This document shows, in pieces, positions 18,870-26,791 of a stretch of DNA of 64,000 nucleotides. A program made the translations under genes and the position numbers. The stretch spans positions 2,170,001-2,234,000 of the forward strand of contig NZ_CP083723.1 of NCBI RefSeq assembly GCF_020150815.1, written 5' to 3'. Each line of letters opens with the position of its first letter. Position 1 is the first letter of the stretch. This DNA comes from Haloprofundus salilacus (GTDB lineage Archaea; Halobacteriota; Halobacteria; Halobacteriales; Haloferacaceae). Under the pieces are notes generated by a model. It had not been told where the DNA came from. It ran no database searches and worked only from the letters and a program-made list of their open reading frames with translations.

Positions 18870-19475
18870 ATGTCCGACCGGGTAGACGAAGAGAAACGAG
18901 CGACGCTCCGCCGGTTCGCCGCGCTCGGTGCGGCGGTTCCGTTCGCTCGTCTCGACGGTTCCGACGGCGAGTCGCGCAGCGACGTTCGCGACGCGATAGT
19001 CGGGTACCTCTTGACGACTCCCGGTGCTCACTTCTCGAAGGTTCGCGACGACCTCCGTCTAGGAACCGGCGAGACGCAACACCACCTCGACAGACTGCTG
19101 TCGGAGGGCACCGTTCTCTCGCGCCGCGACGGCGACTACCGCCGGTTCTTCCCCGCCCAGCGGTTCTCGACGTTCGAACAGACCGCGCTCGGCTACCTCC
19201 GCCGCGACACGCCGCGGAAGATGCTGCTCGAACTGTTCCAGAACCCCGACGCGACCGGCGTCCAACTCGCCGAGGCCGCGGGCGTCTCGACGGCGACGGT
19301 GAGTTCGTACAGAAAGCAGTTGGAGGACGCCGGACTGCTCGCGCGCGAGCGAGACCTCGTCGTCGAGCGGCCCGAGACGCTCATTATGTTGCTCGTCCGG
19401 TACGCCGACTCGTTCGGTTCCGAGACTATCGCGTTCGCTGCAGACGCTGATCAACTCGTCAGTTTCGACCCGTAG
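18870..19475 (+). CDS. Two-winged-helix transcriptional regulator
   Basis: A 201-residue protein. The first helix-turn-helix spans about residues 45-95 (IVGYLLTTPGAHFSKVRDDL, then GETQHHLDRLLSEG). A second is near 130-170 (LAEAAGVSTATVSSYRKQLE). The LTTPGAHFSKVRDDL element is common in haloarchaeal MarR/ArsR-like regulators of membrane or redox genes. The gene lies 40 nt after the SPFH gene on the same strand and may sense or control that cluster. The target is unknown. Confidence 0.8.
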   Translation: MSDRVDEEKRATLRRFAALGAAVPFARLDGSDGESRSDVRDAIVGYLLTTPGAHFSKVRDDLRLGTGETQHHLDRLLSEGTVLSRRDGDYRRFFPAQRFSTFEQTALGYLRRDTPRKMLLELFQNPDATGVQLAEAAGVSTATVSSYRKQLEDAGLLARERDLVVERPETLIMLLVRYADSFGSETIAFAADADQLVSFDP

Positions 19476-19603
19476 TTCGGTCACCCCTCCGCGCCGTCAC
19501 TCGTCGTCTTCTATTATTCTCGTACGAAAAGAGCGCCGCCCGGAGACGACGATGCTCAGAGTGGACCGAAGGAGGGCCACGGTCAGCGAGAGTCGCTACG
19601 CGG

Positions 19604-19837
19604 TTACGTACTCACTTTCCACGTCGTGCCCGAGGAGTAGCCCCACTTCTCGACCTTCACGTCGAAATCGCCGTTCAGGATCGCCGTCATGTTCGCGCCG
19701 ACTTCCTTGGCGCTCAGTCCGAGTTCCTCGGCGATGAGGCGTGACTTGAAGTACGTCTTCGTCGCGGCGTGCGTCCGGAGGTACTGGAGGATTCGCTGCT
19801 GTTTGTCACTGAGCTCGGTGGCCGTGGTAACGCTCAT
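19604..19837 (-). CDS. Small winged-helix protein (DUF7123-like)
   Basis: A 77-residue protein. It has a clear winged helix: SDKQQRILQYLRTH, FKSRLIAEELGLSAKEVGAN, then a wing ending SGTTWKVST. It is almost all one DNA-binding domain and resembles a small conserved haloarchaeal family. It is transcribed away from aglD. An AT-rich region with inverted repeats lies upstream. Targets are not known. Confidence 0.75.
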   Translation of the reverse strand: MSVTTATELSDKQQRILQYLRTHAATKTYFKSRLIAEELGLSAKEVGANMTAILNGDFDVKVEKWGYSSGTTWKVST

Positions 19838-20178
19838 ATCTCAGCCGTGGTGGTTGCTACTAATATGGTATTTGGTACGTGGGGTTAACTCCCCTCAGTC
19901 TTGCGTTTTTCGGCGCTAAGGTGAGCGTAACCCGGGGCCCAGAGCGCCACCTGGTACGATGGTCTAATAGTAAATATATCGTGACTATACGTTCGTAAAT
20001 ACCATCACGTAAGCCTGTATTTACGTCCGTCGATTCGAGGTAACGTCGGATTACGCCCCCGAAACTGTCCGTTTCTGACCTCCGAAGTCGACGCTCGACG
20101 GAAACGATACTCACCTTTCAATTCCGCGGAGCCTGAGAGTCAGAAGCTTCTTAGCCATCGTCGGTGCATGGATGAACA
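19838..20178. other. Divergent intergenic region with AT-rich inverted repeats
   Basis: 341 bp between the small winged-helix gene and aglD. It contains an AT-rich core (TAATAGTAAATATATCG near 19965) and a perfect inverted repeat at 19994-20025. CTTCTTAGCC near 20147 is a plausible aglD TATA element about 25-30 nt before its ATG. A minus-strand 84-codon frame here has poor coding character. Confidence 0.55.
19994..20025. repeat. Perfect 9-bp inverted repeat, possible operator
   Basis: CGTAAATAC at 19994-20002 is matched by GTATTTACG at 20017-20025, with a 14-nt spacer. A related GGTATTTGG occurs at 19866. The repeat lies between two divergent genes, one of them a DNA-binding protein. Confidence 0.5.
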
Positions 20179-22020
20179 ATGGACCGCCCGGTCGAGGTCA
20201 GCGTCGTCCTTCCTGCGTACAACGAGGAATATACGATAGAGGAGACGGTGCAGACCACGCTTGAGACGCTTGCAGCGTTCCTTCCGCGAGACGCAGTCGA
20301 AGTCATCGTTGCGGAAGACGGGTGCGACGACCGCACACCAGAGATTGCCGACCAGTTAGCCGCCGAGGATAGCCGAGTCCGCCACTTTCACTCCGACAAG
20401 CGACTCGGACGAGGGGGGGCGTTAGAGCGAGCGTTCGCAGCCGCCAACGGCGAGACACTCGTCTACTTCGACACCGACCTCGCGACGGACATGCGGCATT
20501 TGGAGGAACTGGTCGAGCGCGTCCGCTCCGACGGCTACGACGTCGCCACCGGGTCGCGGTGGATGCCCGACAACGTCGCCGACCGGCCGGCGAAACGCGG
20601 TGTCCCGAGTCGCGCGTACAACGGATTGGTCCGACTGTTCCTTCGGTCGGACCTCCGCGACCATCAGTGCGGTTTCAAAGCGATGAGCCGCGACGCGTTC
20701 TACCAGCTCAAGGACGACATCCGGGACGACCACTGGTTCTGGGACACCGAACTGCTCGTCCGCGCCCAGCGCAAAGGACTTCGAGTCGCCGAGTTTTCCG
20801 TCGACTGGGAGCCGAAAGGCGACACGAAAGTCGACCTCGTTCGCGACATCTTCGGGATGGGGAGTCAGATCGGTCGCACGTGGTGGGAGCTGTCGGTTCA
20901 ACCGCGAATCGACCGCCGCGTGACGATGGCGGCGGGCATCGCGCTCACGCTCGTCGCGCTGGCGCTCATGACTGTCTACCTGAATCCGCAGGAGGTACTC
21001 GAAGTCATGGGCGCGGCGGACCCCGCGCTCGTGCTGCTTGCCGCCGTCATCTACCTCGTCTCGTGGCCGATTCGCGGGCTTCGCTACCGCGACATCCTCG
21101 CCGAACTCGGGTTCCGCGAGAAGACCAGCTTCCTGACGGGTGCGATCTTCATCAGCCAGACGGGCAACCTCGTGTTCCCCGCTCGCGCGGGTGACGCGGT
21201 TCGGGCCTACATCGTGAAAGCCCGGCGAGGCATCCCGTACCCCTCGGGATTCGCGTCGCTGGCCGCCGAGCGCGTGTTCGACCTGCTCACCATCACAGTG
21301 TTGGCAGGAAGCATCCTCTTGGGTCTCGTCGCCACCGGCAACACGGCGGCGCTCGTCGAGGGGTTGGTCGGGGGCGGAAGCGGACAGATCGGAGCCGACA
21401 ACAGGCGGGCGGGCCGCACCGCGGCCATCGTCGCCACCGGCGTCGGTCTCGCCGCGATACTCGCCGTGGTGGGTATCGTCGCCAGCGCCCGGTCGGACCG
21501 CAACCTCGTCCGAAAGACGCTCGGTCGGTTCTCCTCGGACTCGTACGCCGACTACGTCGCCGGCATCGTCGAGCAATTCGTCGTCGACCTGCAGCGGACC
21601 GCGGGTCGCCGCGACGCGTTCGCTCGCGTCGGCGTGAGCAGTCTCGCCATCTGGTCGCTCGACGTCGTGACCGCAATTCTCGTGCTCGTCGCGCTCGGGG
21701 CGAACGCCGAGATGTCGCTCGTGACGCTCGTCGCGGTGAGTTTCTTCGCCGTCAGCGTCGGCAACCTCGCGAAAGTGCTCCCGCTGTCGCCCGGCGGCAT
21801 CGGACTGTACGAGGGCGCGTTCACCATCCTGGTGGTCGCGCTCAGCCCCGTCTCGGTGACCGTCGCTGTCGGCGCTGCGATCCTCGACCACGCGGTGAAG
21901 AACATCGTCACCGTTATCGGCGGCGTCGCCTCGATGCTGGCGCTCAACGTCTCGCTCACCAAAGCGGTCGAGGAGAGCTCCAGCGCCCGAGAGCAGGCGG
22001 AGCCGGTCGAATCGGACTGA
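20179..22020 (+). CDS. aglD: AglD-type glycosyltransferase 2 fused to a UPF0104 (flippase-like) membrane domain
   Basis: A 613-residue protein. An N-terminal GT2 domain (VSVVLPAYNEEYTIEETVQ, the metal motif DTD at residues 98-100, GSRWMPDN, then a QCGFKAMSR segment) occupies about 1-245. About eight membrane helices of the UPF0104/LPG-synthase-TM type follow. This fused layout and length match Haloferax AglD, which charges dolichol phosphate with the terminal mannose of the S-layer N-glycan. The neighbourhood is also similar to what I recall for that gene. The ATG at 20179 has a TATA element at leaderless distance. Confidence 0.85.
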   Translation: MDRPVEVSVVLPAYNEEYTIEETVQTTLETLAAFLPRDAVEVIVAEDGCDDRTPEIADQLAAEDSRVRHFHSDKRLGRGGALERAFAAANGETLVYFDTDLATDMRHLEELVERVRSDGYDVATGSRWMPDNVADRPAKRGVPSRAYNGLVRLFLRSDLRDHQCGFKAMSRDAFYQLKDDIRDDHWFWDTELLVRAQRKGLRVAEFSVDWEPKGDTKVDLVRDIFGMGSQIGRTWWELSVQPRIDRRVTMAAGIALTLVALALMTVYLNPQEVLEVMGAADPALVLLAAVIYLVSWPIRGLRYRDILAELGFREKTSFLTGAIFISQTGNLVFPARAGDAVRAYIVKARRGIPYPSGFASLAAERVFDLLTITVLAGSILLGLVATGNTAALVEGLVGGGSGQIGADNRRAGRTAAIVATGVGLAAILAVVGIVASARSDRNLVRKTLGRFSSDSYADYVAGIVEQFVVDLQRTAGRRDAFARVGVSSLAIWSLDVVTAILVLVALGANAEMSLVTLVAVSFFAVSVGNLAKVLPLSPGGIGLYEGAFTILVVALSPVSVTVAVGAAILDHAVKNIVTVIGGVASMLALNVSLTKAVEESSSAREQAEPVESD

Positions 22021-22078
22021 CGACGAACCGACCAATTCTGACCGCTGACCGAGCCCAGCCGAGGACGATGGCCCTCGG

Positions 22079-22600
22079 TCAGTACAACTCCGAGACGAAC
22101 GGGCCGAACGCGCCCGCGACGGCGGTCGAAAGCGCCGTCTCGCGGTCGATTTTCCCACCGCTCAACGCACCCGCCGCGCCTTCTCCCCTCGCGGTACCGG
22201 TGGTGTCAAGCACGTCGTCCATCACCGGGCCGAGCTCCTCGCCGTCGCGGATGCGTACGGCGATGGTCGCCGGGAGGCGGACGCTCGGCCCCGACCCGCG
22301 TCCGACGCGGACACCGTCGGTGACCGCGGCCCACATCACCAGATACAGGTCGTCGACCTCGTCGAACGTCGCGACGCCGCCCTCCAAGCCGACGGCGTAG
22401 TCGTACTCGTCCGTCCCGTACTCGCCAGCGTCGAACGCGTGCCACGCCCGCGTCTCCGCACCGGCGATGGTCTCTGCGTGACCCCGCGGTTGTTCGGAGA
22501 CGCCCGACGGGACGGCGACCGCTTCGACCGTCGCACCATCGGTGACCGCTTCGACTGCGCGCCGCTTGACCGGATTCTCGCTTCCGACGGCAATTCGCAT
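22079..22600 (-). CDS. Inosine/xanthosine triphosphatase (YjjX/NTPase family)
   Basis: A house-cleaning NTPase of 173 residues that hydrolyses non-canonical ITP/XTP. It opens MRIAVGSENPVKRRAVEAV, has the family segment YDYAVGLEGGVATFDEV, and ends with LSGGKIDRETALSTAV, all diagnostic of the YjjX family. The ATG at 22600 was chosen because MRIAVGSxNPVK is the conserved start. It converges with aglD. No anomalies were seen. Confidence 0.92.
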   Translation of the reverse strand: MRIAVGSENPVKRRAVEAVTDGATVEAVAVPSGVSEQPRGHAETIAGAETRAWHAFDAGEYGTDEYDYAVGLEGGVATFDEVDDLYLVMWAAVTDGVRVGRGSGPSVRLPATIAVRIRDGEELGPVMDDVLDTTGTARGEGAAGALSGGKIDRETALSTAVAGAFGPFVSELY

Positions 22601-22677
22601 ACCACCGACTCCCCGTGAAACGTTATCGATGTATCGGAACTGGTGAACGAAGGTGACGGGCGAACGAACCGTCGTCC

Positions 22678-23415
22678 TCAGTGGAGCAGGTCGGCGAGCG
22701 TCTCGATACCTTCGACGAGTCGTGGACTCGGCTGGTTCAGAAGCGAGTCGTCGACGACGTGGACTTCCGGGTCGACTGCCCAGTCGCGTTCGGCGACGAC
22801 TGCCGGGTCGACGCGGTCGCCGCGTCCGCAGACGTGGAGAACCGCGTGGTCGGGGGCCGCCGCGATGACGGTCGCTTCGTCGATCTCGCGGGAGCGCTCG
22901 CCGGCGGCGACGAACGGGTACCGTCCCCCGGCGGCGGCGACGGCGTCGGGAACCCAGTTGCCGGCGGCCATCGGTGGGTCGGACCACTCCTCACAGTAGA
23001 CGACGGGCCGAGGCTCGTCGGCGACGCGCTCGGCGACGGCGTCGAGGCGCGCTTCCGCGTCGGCGCGGAGTGCCTCGCCCGCCTCCCGGCGACCGATCGC
23101 CTCACCGAGTTCGACGAACGAGTCGAGCACGTCCGAGAGTGTCGCGGGTTCGACGTGGTGGACGCGGTAGCCTCGGTTTCTGAGTTCGTCGCGGATCTCC
23201 CGCTGGAGCGCGTCGCTCGTACAAACCAACTCAGGGTTCAGTTCCGCGAGGCGGTCGTAGTCGGGGTTAAGCCACCCGCCGACCGCGGGAACGTCTGCGT
23301 CGCAGTGGACGGTCGCGCCGAGGAGACGGTCGGTCGCGCCCATCGCGTCGAGCGTCGCCGTCGCGCTCGGGGCCAGTGAAACCACGGTCGGACGCCGGGG
23401 CGAACTGCCGCTCAT
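22678..23415 (-). CDS. BtuF-like cobalamin/metal-chelate binding protein without signal peptide
   Basis: A 245-residue helical-backbone receptor: VVSLAPSATATLDAMGATDR, then GGWLNPDYDRLAELNPELV, a long central helix, and CEEWSDPPMAAGNWVPD, which is the BtuF-type ligand region. BtuF-family proteins normally start with a secretion signal or lipobox. Here the first conserved strand begins within 12 residues of the start, so the protein appears cytoplasmic. No permease or ATPase gene is adjacent. It may be a cytosolic cobalamin or corrinoid binder. The start choice (ATG 23415 or 23424) does not add a signal. Confidence 0.82.
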   Translation of the reverse strand: MSGSSPRRPTVVSLAPSATATLDAMGATDRLLGATVHCDADVPAVGGWLNPDYDRLAELNPELVCTSDALQREIRDELRNRGYRVHHVEPATLSDVLDSFVELGEAIGRREAGEALRADAEARLDAVAERVADEPRPVVYCEEWSDPPMAAGNWVPDAVAAAGGRYPFVAAGERSREIDEATVIAAAPDHAVLHVCGRGDRVDPAVVAERDWAVDPEVHVVDDSLLNQPSPRLVEGIETLADLLH

Positions 23416-23540
23416 GCCGTGCACTGAGTATCGTGCGAAGAAGTATCTGGCGCAATTTTTAGTATTTAACCACTTCGATATTCACTCACAAAAGCCATTT
23501 TCAGGCGTCGAATCGGTACGATGCGCGCCCAACACCAAAC

Positions 23541-23550
23541 TATTTATATA
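23541..23550 (+). promoter_or_regulatory. Strong TATA box upstream of tfb
   Basis: TATTTATATA is the best TATA box in the area. Its position about 95-100 nt before the ATG predicts a leader of roughly 70 nt, unlike the leaderless neighbours. Confidence 0.6.
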
Positions 23551-23643
23551 ATACTCCATCCTGCAACGGGTAAGGACCGCTCTGGGCGCTCGGCCCACGT
23601 TCTTTGGCCAGTTTCGACCCCGGAGTAGTTGCCGTCTCACACC

Positions 23644-24609
23644 ATGAGCGAACGGACGTACACCAGACGACCGGACGAACAGGAACGCGAAAACCCCGTG
23701 AGCGACGAATCCGTGCAGTGCCCCGAGTGCGGCGGACACGTTGTCACCGACACCGAACACGGCGAGACGCTCTGCGAGGAGTGCGGTCTCGTCGTCAGTG
23801 AGGACTCCGTCGACCGCGGCCCCGAGTGGCGCGCGTTCGACGCCCGCGAGAAGGACCAGAAGTCCCGCGTCGGCGCGCCGACGACGAACACGATGCACGA
23901 CAAGGGACTGTCGACGAACATCGACTGGCGGAACAAGGACGCCTACGGCAACTCGCTCGGCTCCCGCCAGCGCCAGAAGATGCAGCGCCTCCGCAAGTGG
24001 AACGAGCGCTTCCGCACCCGCGATTCGAAGGAGCGCAACCTGAAGCAGGCGCTCGGCGAGATCGACCGCATGGCCTCGGCGCTCGGCCTGCCGAAGAACG
24101 TCCGCGAAACCGCCTCGGTCATCTACCGCCGCGCGCTCAACGAGGACCTGCTTCCTGGCCGCTCCATCGAGGGCGTCGCCACCGCCTGCGTCTACGCCGC
24201 CGCGCGGATGGCGGGCGTCCCCCGCAGCCTCGACGAGATCGCCGACGTGTCGCGTATCGAGAAGAGCGAAGTCGCCCGGACGTACCGGTACGTCGTCCGT
24301 GAACTGAAACTCGAAGTGAAACCCGCCGACCCCGAGCAGTACGTTCCGCGGTTCGCGTCGTCGCTCGGTCTCTCCGAGGAGGCCGAGCATCGCGCTCGCC
24401 AACTGCTGAAAAACGCCAAGGAGAAAGGCGTCCACTCCGGCAAATCGCCCGTCGGCCTCGCCGCCGCCGCCGTCTACGCCGCGGCTCTGTTGACGAACGA
24501 GAAGACGACGCAGTCGGCCGTCTCCGACGTGGCCGACATCAGCGAAGTCACCATCCGAAACCGCTACCACGAACTGCTCGAAGCCGAGGAAGGCATCGGC
24601 GTCGCGTAA
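23644..24609 (+). CDS. tfb: Transcription initiation factor IIB
   Basis: TFB bridges TBP-DNA and RNA polymerase. The 321-residue protein has an N-terminal zinc ribbon with C26, C29, C44 and C47 (CPECGG...CEECGL). The B-reader/linker contains RVGAPTTNTMHDKGLST. Two cyclin folds follow: one has GRSIEGVATACVYAAARMAG, the other GKSPVGLAAAAVYAAALLTN, ending with a helix-turn-helix that reads the BRE. Haloarchaea usually carry several TFB paralogs; which one this is cannot be told. I chose ATG 23644 over an upstream TTG. A leader of about 70 nt is predicted. Confidence 0.97.
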   Translation: MSERTYTRRPDEQERENPVSDESVQCPECGGHVVTDTEHGETLCEECGLVVSEDSVDRGPEWRAFDAREKDQKSRVGAPTTNTMHDKGLSTNIDWRNKDAYGNSLGSRQRQKMQRLRKWNERFRTRDSKERNLKQALGEIDRMASALGLPKNVRETASVIYRRALNEDLLPGRSIEGVATACVYAAARMAGVPRSLDEIADVSRIEKSEVARTYRYVVRELKLEVKPADPEQYVPRFASSLGLSEEAEHRARQLLKNAKEKGVHSGKSPVGLAAAAVYAAALLTNEKTTQSAVSDVADISEVTIRNRYHELLEAEEGIGVA

Positions 24610-24639
24610 CTCGGTTTCTCCATTTTCGACCGTTGTCGA

Positions 24640-24780
24640 CTACTCCCGCCAGTACGTCCGCGTCAGGACAAGCGCGGGAGTCACCTCGATGTAGCCGATG
24701 TGGGGAAACGTCGCGGCGCTCGCCCCGAGCGCTTCCAGTTCGGTGAGTGCGAAGCCGACGCGGCAGTGTCGGTGGCGCAC
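24640..24780 (-). CDS. Small uncharacterised protein, divergent from the DNA methylase
   Basis: A 46-codon frame starting GTG at 24780. It contains CRVGFALTELEALGASAATF and ends VLTRTYWRE. Third codon positions are overwhelmingly G or C, as in real genes here, which the overlapping frames do not match as well. The start is 25-31 nt from the ACATAAC/GTTATGT element that also serves the methylase on the other strand, so both could be leaderless products of one two-way promoter. No family recognised. It could also be a decayed gene end, because in-frame upstream codons stay open. Confidence 0.4.
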   Translation of the reverse strand: MRHRHCRVGFALTELEALGASAATFPHIGYIEVTPALVLTRTYWRE

Positions 24781-24802
24781 CGACTGCAACGGACCCAAAA
24801 CA

Positions 24803-24811
24803 CTACATAAC
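24803..24811. promoter_or_regulatory. Shared, near-symmetric TATA element
   Basis: CTACATAAC lies about 21-29 nt before GTG 24832 on the plus strand and 23-31 nt before GTG 24780 on the minus strand. It fits leaderless initiation in both directions. Confidence 0.4.
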
Positions 24812-24831
24812 AATGCACTCACAGGTAGGAT

Positions 24832-25893
24832 GTGCAGACCGAACACGTCCATCGACTCGGCGACGCCGCGGCGATGGACGACGTCGAGTCGGAGTCGGTC
24901 GAACTGGTCGTCACGTCGCCGCCGTATCCGATGATTTCGCTGTGGGACGACCTTTTTTCGACGCGCGACCCGGCGGTCGGCGAGGCGCTGGACGAGGGCG
25001 ACGCCGACGCCGCCTTCGAGCGGATGCACGCGCAACTGGACGCGGTCTGGGACGAAGTCGTGCGCGTGCTCGCACCGGGCGGCGTCGTCTGCGTCAACGT
25101 CGGCGACGCGACGCGGTCGATAGGGGGAGAGTTTCGGCAGTTTCCGAACCACGCGCGGGTGCTGTCGGCGCTGCGAGAGCGCGGTTTGCGGCCGCTTCCG
25201 GACATCCTCTGGCGGAAACCGACGAACCGCCTGACGAAGTTCATGGGGTCGGGGACACTGCCGCCGAACGCGTACGTCACGCTCGAACATGAGTACGTCC
25301 TCGTCTTCAGGAAGGGCGGTCTCCGCCAGTTCGAGGCGGGTGACGACCGCCGCTACGAGAGTGCGTTCTTCTGGGAGGAGCGAAACGAGTGGTTCTCCGA
25401 CCTCTGGACACTCACCGGAACCGATCAGACGCTGGCCGCGCCGAGCGACCGCCGCGAGCGCTCGGCGGCGTTCCCGCTCGAGCTTCCGCTTCGACTGGTT
25501 CGTATGTACTCGGTGTACGGCGACACCGTGTTGGACCCTTTCGCCGGAACGGGGACGACGACGGTGGCGGCGATGCTCTCTGTCCGCAACTCGGTCGGGT
25601 ACGAACTCGACGCGACGGTGCTTGACGCGTTCGAGCGGCGAATCGACGAACTCCCGTCGGAGTCCCGACAGCGGGTCAGAGAGCGGGTCACCCGCCACGA
25701 ATCGTTCGTCGAAGAAGCCGAGACGGAGACGGCGTACAGTGCCGCGAACTACGAGTTCCCCGTCGTCACGAAGCAGGAGCGCCGGCTCAAACTGTACGTC
25801 GTGGACGGCGTCGCCCGCGTCGGCGGTTGCGACGGAACCAAACCCAACCGCCGGTACGTCGTCGAACACCGCCCCTTCACCGACGGCAACTAA
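24832..25893 (+). CDS. zim: Orphan DNA (cytosine-N4) methyltransferase, Zim-like (CTAG) candidate
   Basis: A 353-residue beta-class amino-methyltransferase. The catalytic motif IV is TSPPYP (residues 28-33), and SPPY suggests N4-cytosine specificity. Motif I follows as DPFAGTGTTT (235-243), the reverse order that defines the beta class. No restriction nuclease is adjacent. A conserved haloarchaeal orphan methylase (Zim; in Haloferax it methylates CTAG) lies near the DHQ synthase and aglD genes, as here. The C-terminal ~90 residues may hold target contacts. The GTG start is set by the TATA distance. CTAG specificity is inferred, not visible. Confidence 0.8.
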   Translation: MQTEHVHRLGDAAAMDDVESESVELVVTSPPYPMISLWDDLFSTRDPAVGEALDEGDADAAFERMHAQLDAVWDEVVRVLAPGGVVCVNVGDATRSIGGEFRQFPNHARVLSALRERGLRPLPDILWRKPTNRLTKFMGSGTLPPNAYVTLEHEYVLVFRKGGLRQFEAGDDRRYESAFFWEERNEWFSDLWTLTGTDQTLAAPSDRRERSAAFPLELPLRLVRMYSVYGDTVLDPFAGTGTTTVAAMLSVRNSVGYELDATVLDAFERRIDELPSESRQRVRERVTRHESFVEEAETETAYSAANYEFPVVTKQERRLKLYVVDGVARVGGCDGTKPNRRYVVEHRPFTDGN

Positions 25894-25939
25894 CGCCCGC
25901 AACTGGACCATTTTTCAGTCTCCGCGAGGGAGTGAGCGC

Positions 25940-26620
25940 ATGGAGTTCGACTCGTTCGTGTTGGCGGTCAGTACGGCCGACCTCGGGACGGTCGAGGCGG
26001 CGAGCGAACACGCCGACGTCGCCGAGTTCCGGATGGACCTCGCGTCGAACCCGCTGGAAGCGCTCGACGACTACGACGGCGAACTGCCGCTTCTCGTGAC
26101 GAACCGCGCCGACTGGGAGGGCGGTGAGGCGAGCGACGAGAACCGGCTGACGACACTAGAAGCGACGTTCGACCACCACGCCGTCGTCGCCGTCGACCTC
26201 GAACTCGCCGCGCTCGGTCCGCAGGGACCGGACGTGCCGAGTGCGGTCGCGCTGCGCTCGGAAGCAAAAGAGCGGGGTCTCTCGGTGGTCGCGTCGGTTC
26301 ACGACTTCGAGAAGACGCCGGTGGCGGCGGACCTCAGAGGCCTGCTCTCGGCGGCGTGCGAGGCGGGCGACGTGGGGAAGCTAGCGGTGACCGCGACCGA
26401 CCGGTCGGACGCGCTCGCGCTGCTCTCGGCGACGCACGAGGCGACGCTCACCGGCCGGCGCGTCGCGACGATGGCGATGGGCGAACCAGGACGCCACACG
26501 CGCGCGGTCGCCCCCGTCTACGGGTCGAAAATCGGCTACGCGCCGCCGAACGCCGAGGACGCTACCGCGCCCGGTCAGTACGACCTCGAAACGCTCGCCG
26601 GACTCGTCGAACGCCTGTAG
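25940..26620 (+). CDS. aroD: 3-dehydroquinate dehydratase, type I
   Basis: Removes water from dehydroquinate to give dehydroshikimate. The 226-residue protein shows the substrate-binding EFRMD (29-33), the catalytic histidine H121 in ASVHDFEKTP and the Schiff-base lysine K147 in GKLAVTATD. The C-terminal VYGSKIGYA loop is also typical. It follows the DNA methylase by 46 nt. The ATG at 25940 gives the usual N-terminus; the open frame extends upstream but only over methylase sequence. It is the third shikimate-pathway gene of the window. Confidence 0.95.
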   Translation: MEFDSFVLAVSTADLGTVEAASEHADVAEFRMDLASNPLEALDDYDGELPLLVTNRADWEGGEASDENRLTTLEATFDHHAVVAVDLELAALGPQGPDVPSAVALRSEAKERGLSVVASVHDFEKTPVAADLRGLLSAACEAGDVGKLAVTATDRSDALALLSATHEATLTGRRVATMAMGEPGRHTRAVAPVYGSKIGYAPPNAEDATAPGQYDLETLAGLVERL

Positions 26621-26660
26621 TTTCGGACTGACGAGCGACGGACCAGAGCGTCGAACCGTC

Positions 26661-26678
26661 GAACGCCGCTCGGCGTTC
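26661..26678 (+). terminator. Hairpin after aroD
   Basis: GAACGCC-GCTC-GGCGTTC is a perfect 7-bp stem beginning about 40 nt after the aroD stop. It is followed within 45 nt by AT-rich sequence. Plausible transcript end structure. Confidence 0.4.
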
Positions 26679-26791
26679 AACGTGTAGTTGCCGCATAAAC
26701 ACCAAATAACAATTGGCAATTATCTTTTCTCTGTCTGAAATTCACCGCAGAACCTGCGACTTTATACGGTACGGCTCTGGACGTTGGGGAC

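Noticed and set aside
19860-20114. 84-codon minus-strand frame between the winged-helix gene and aglD
   Set aside because: It covers AT-rich regulatory DNA, lacks coding bias and has no plausible promoter.
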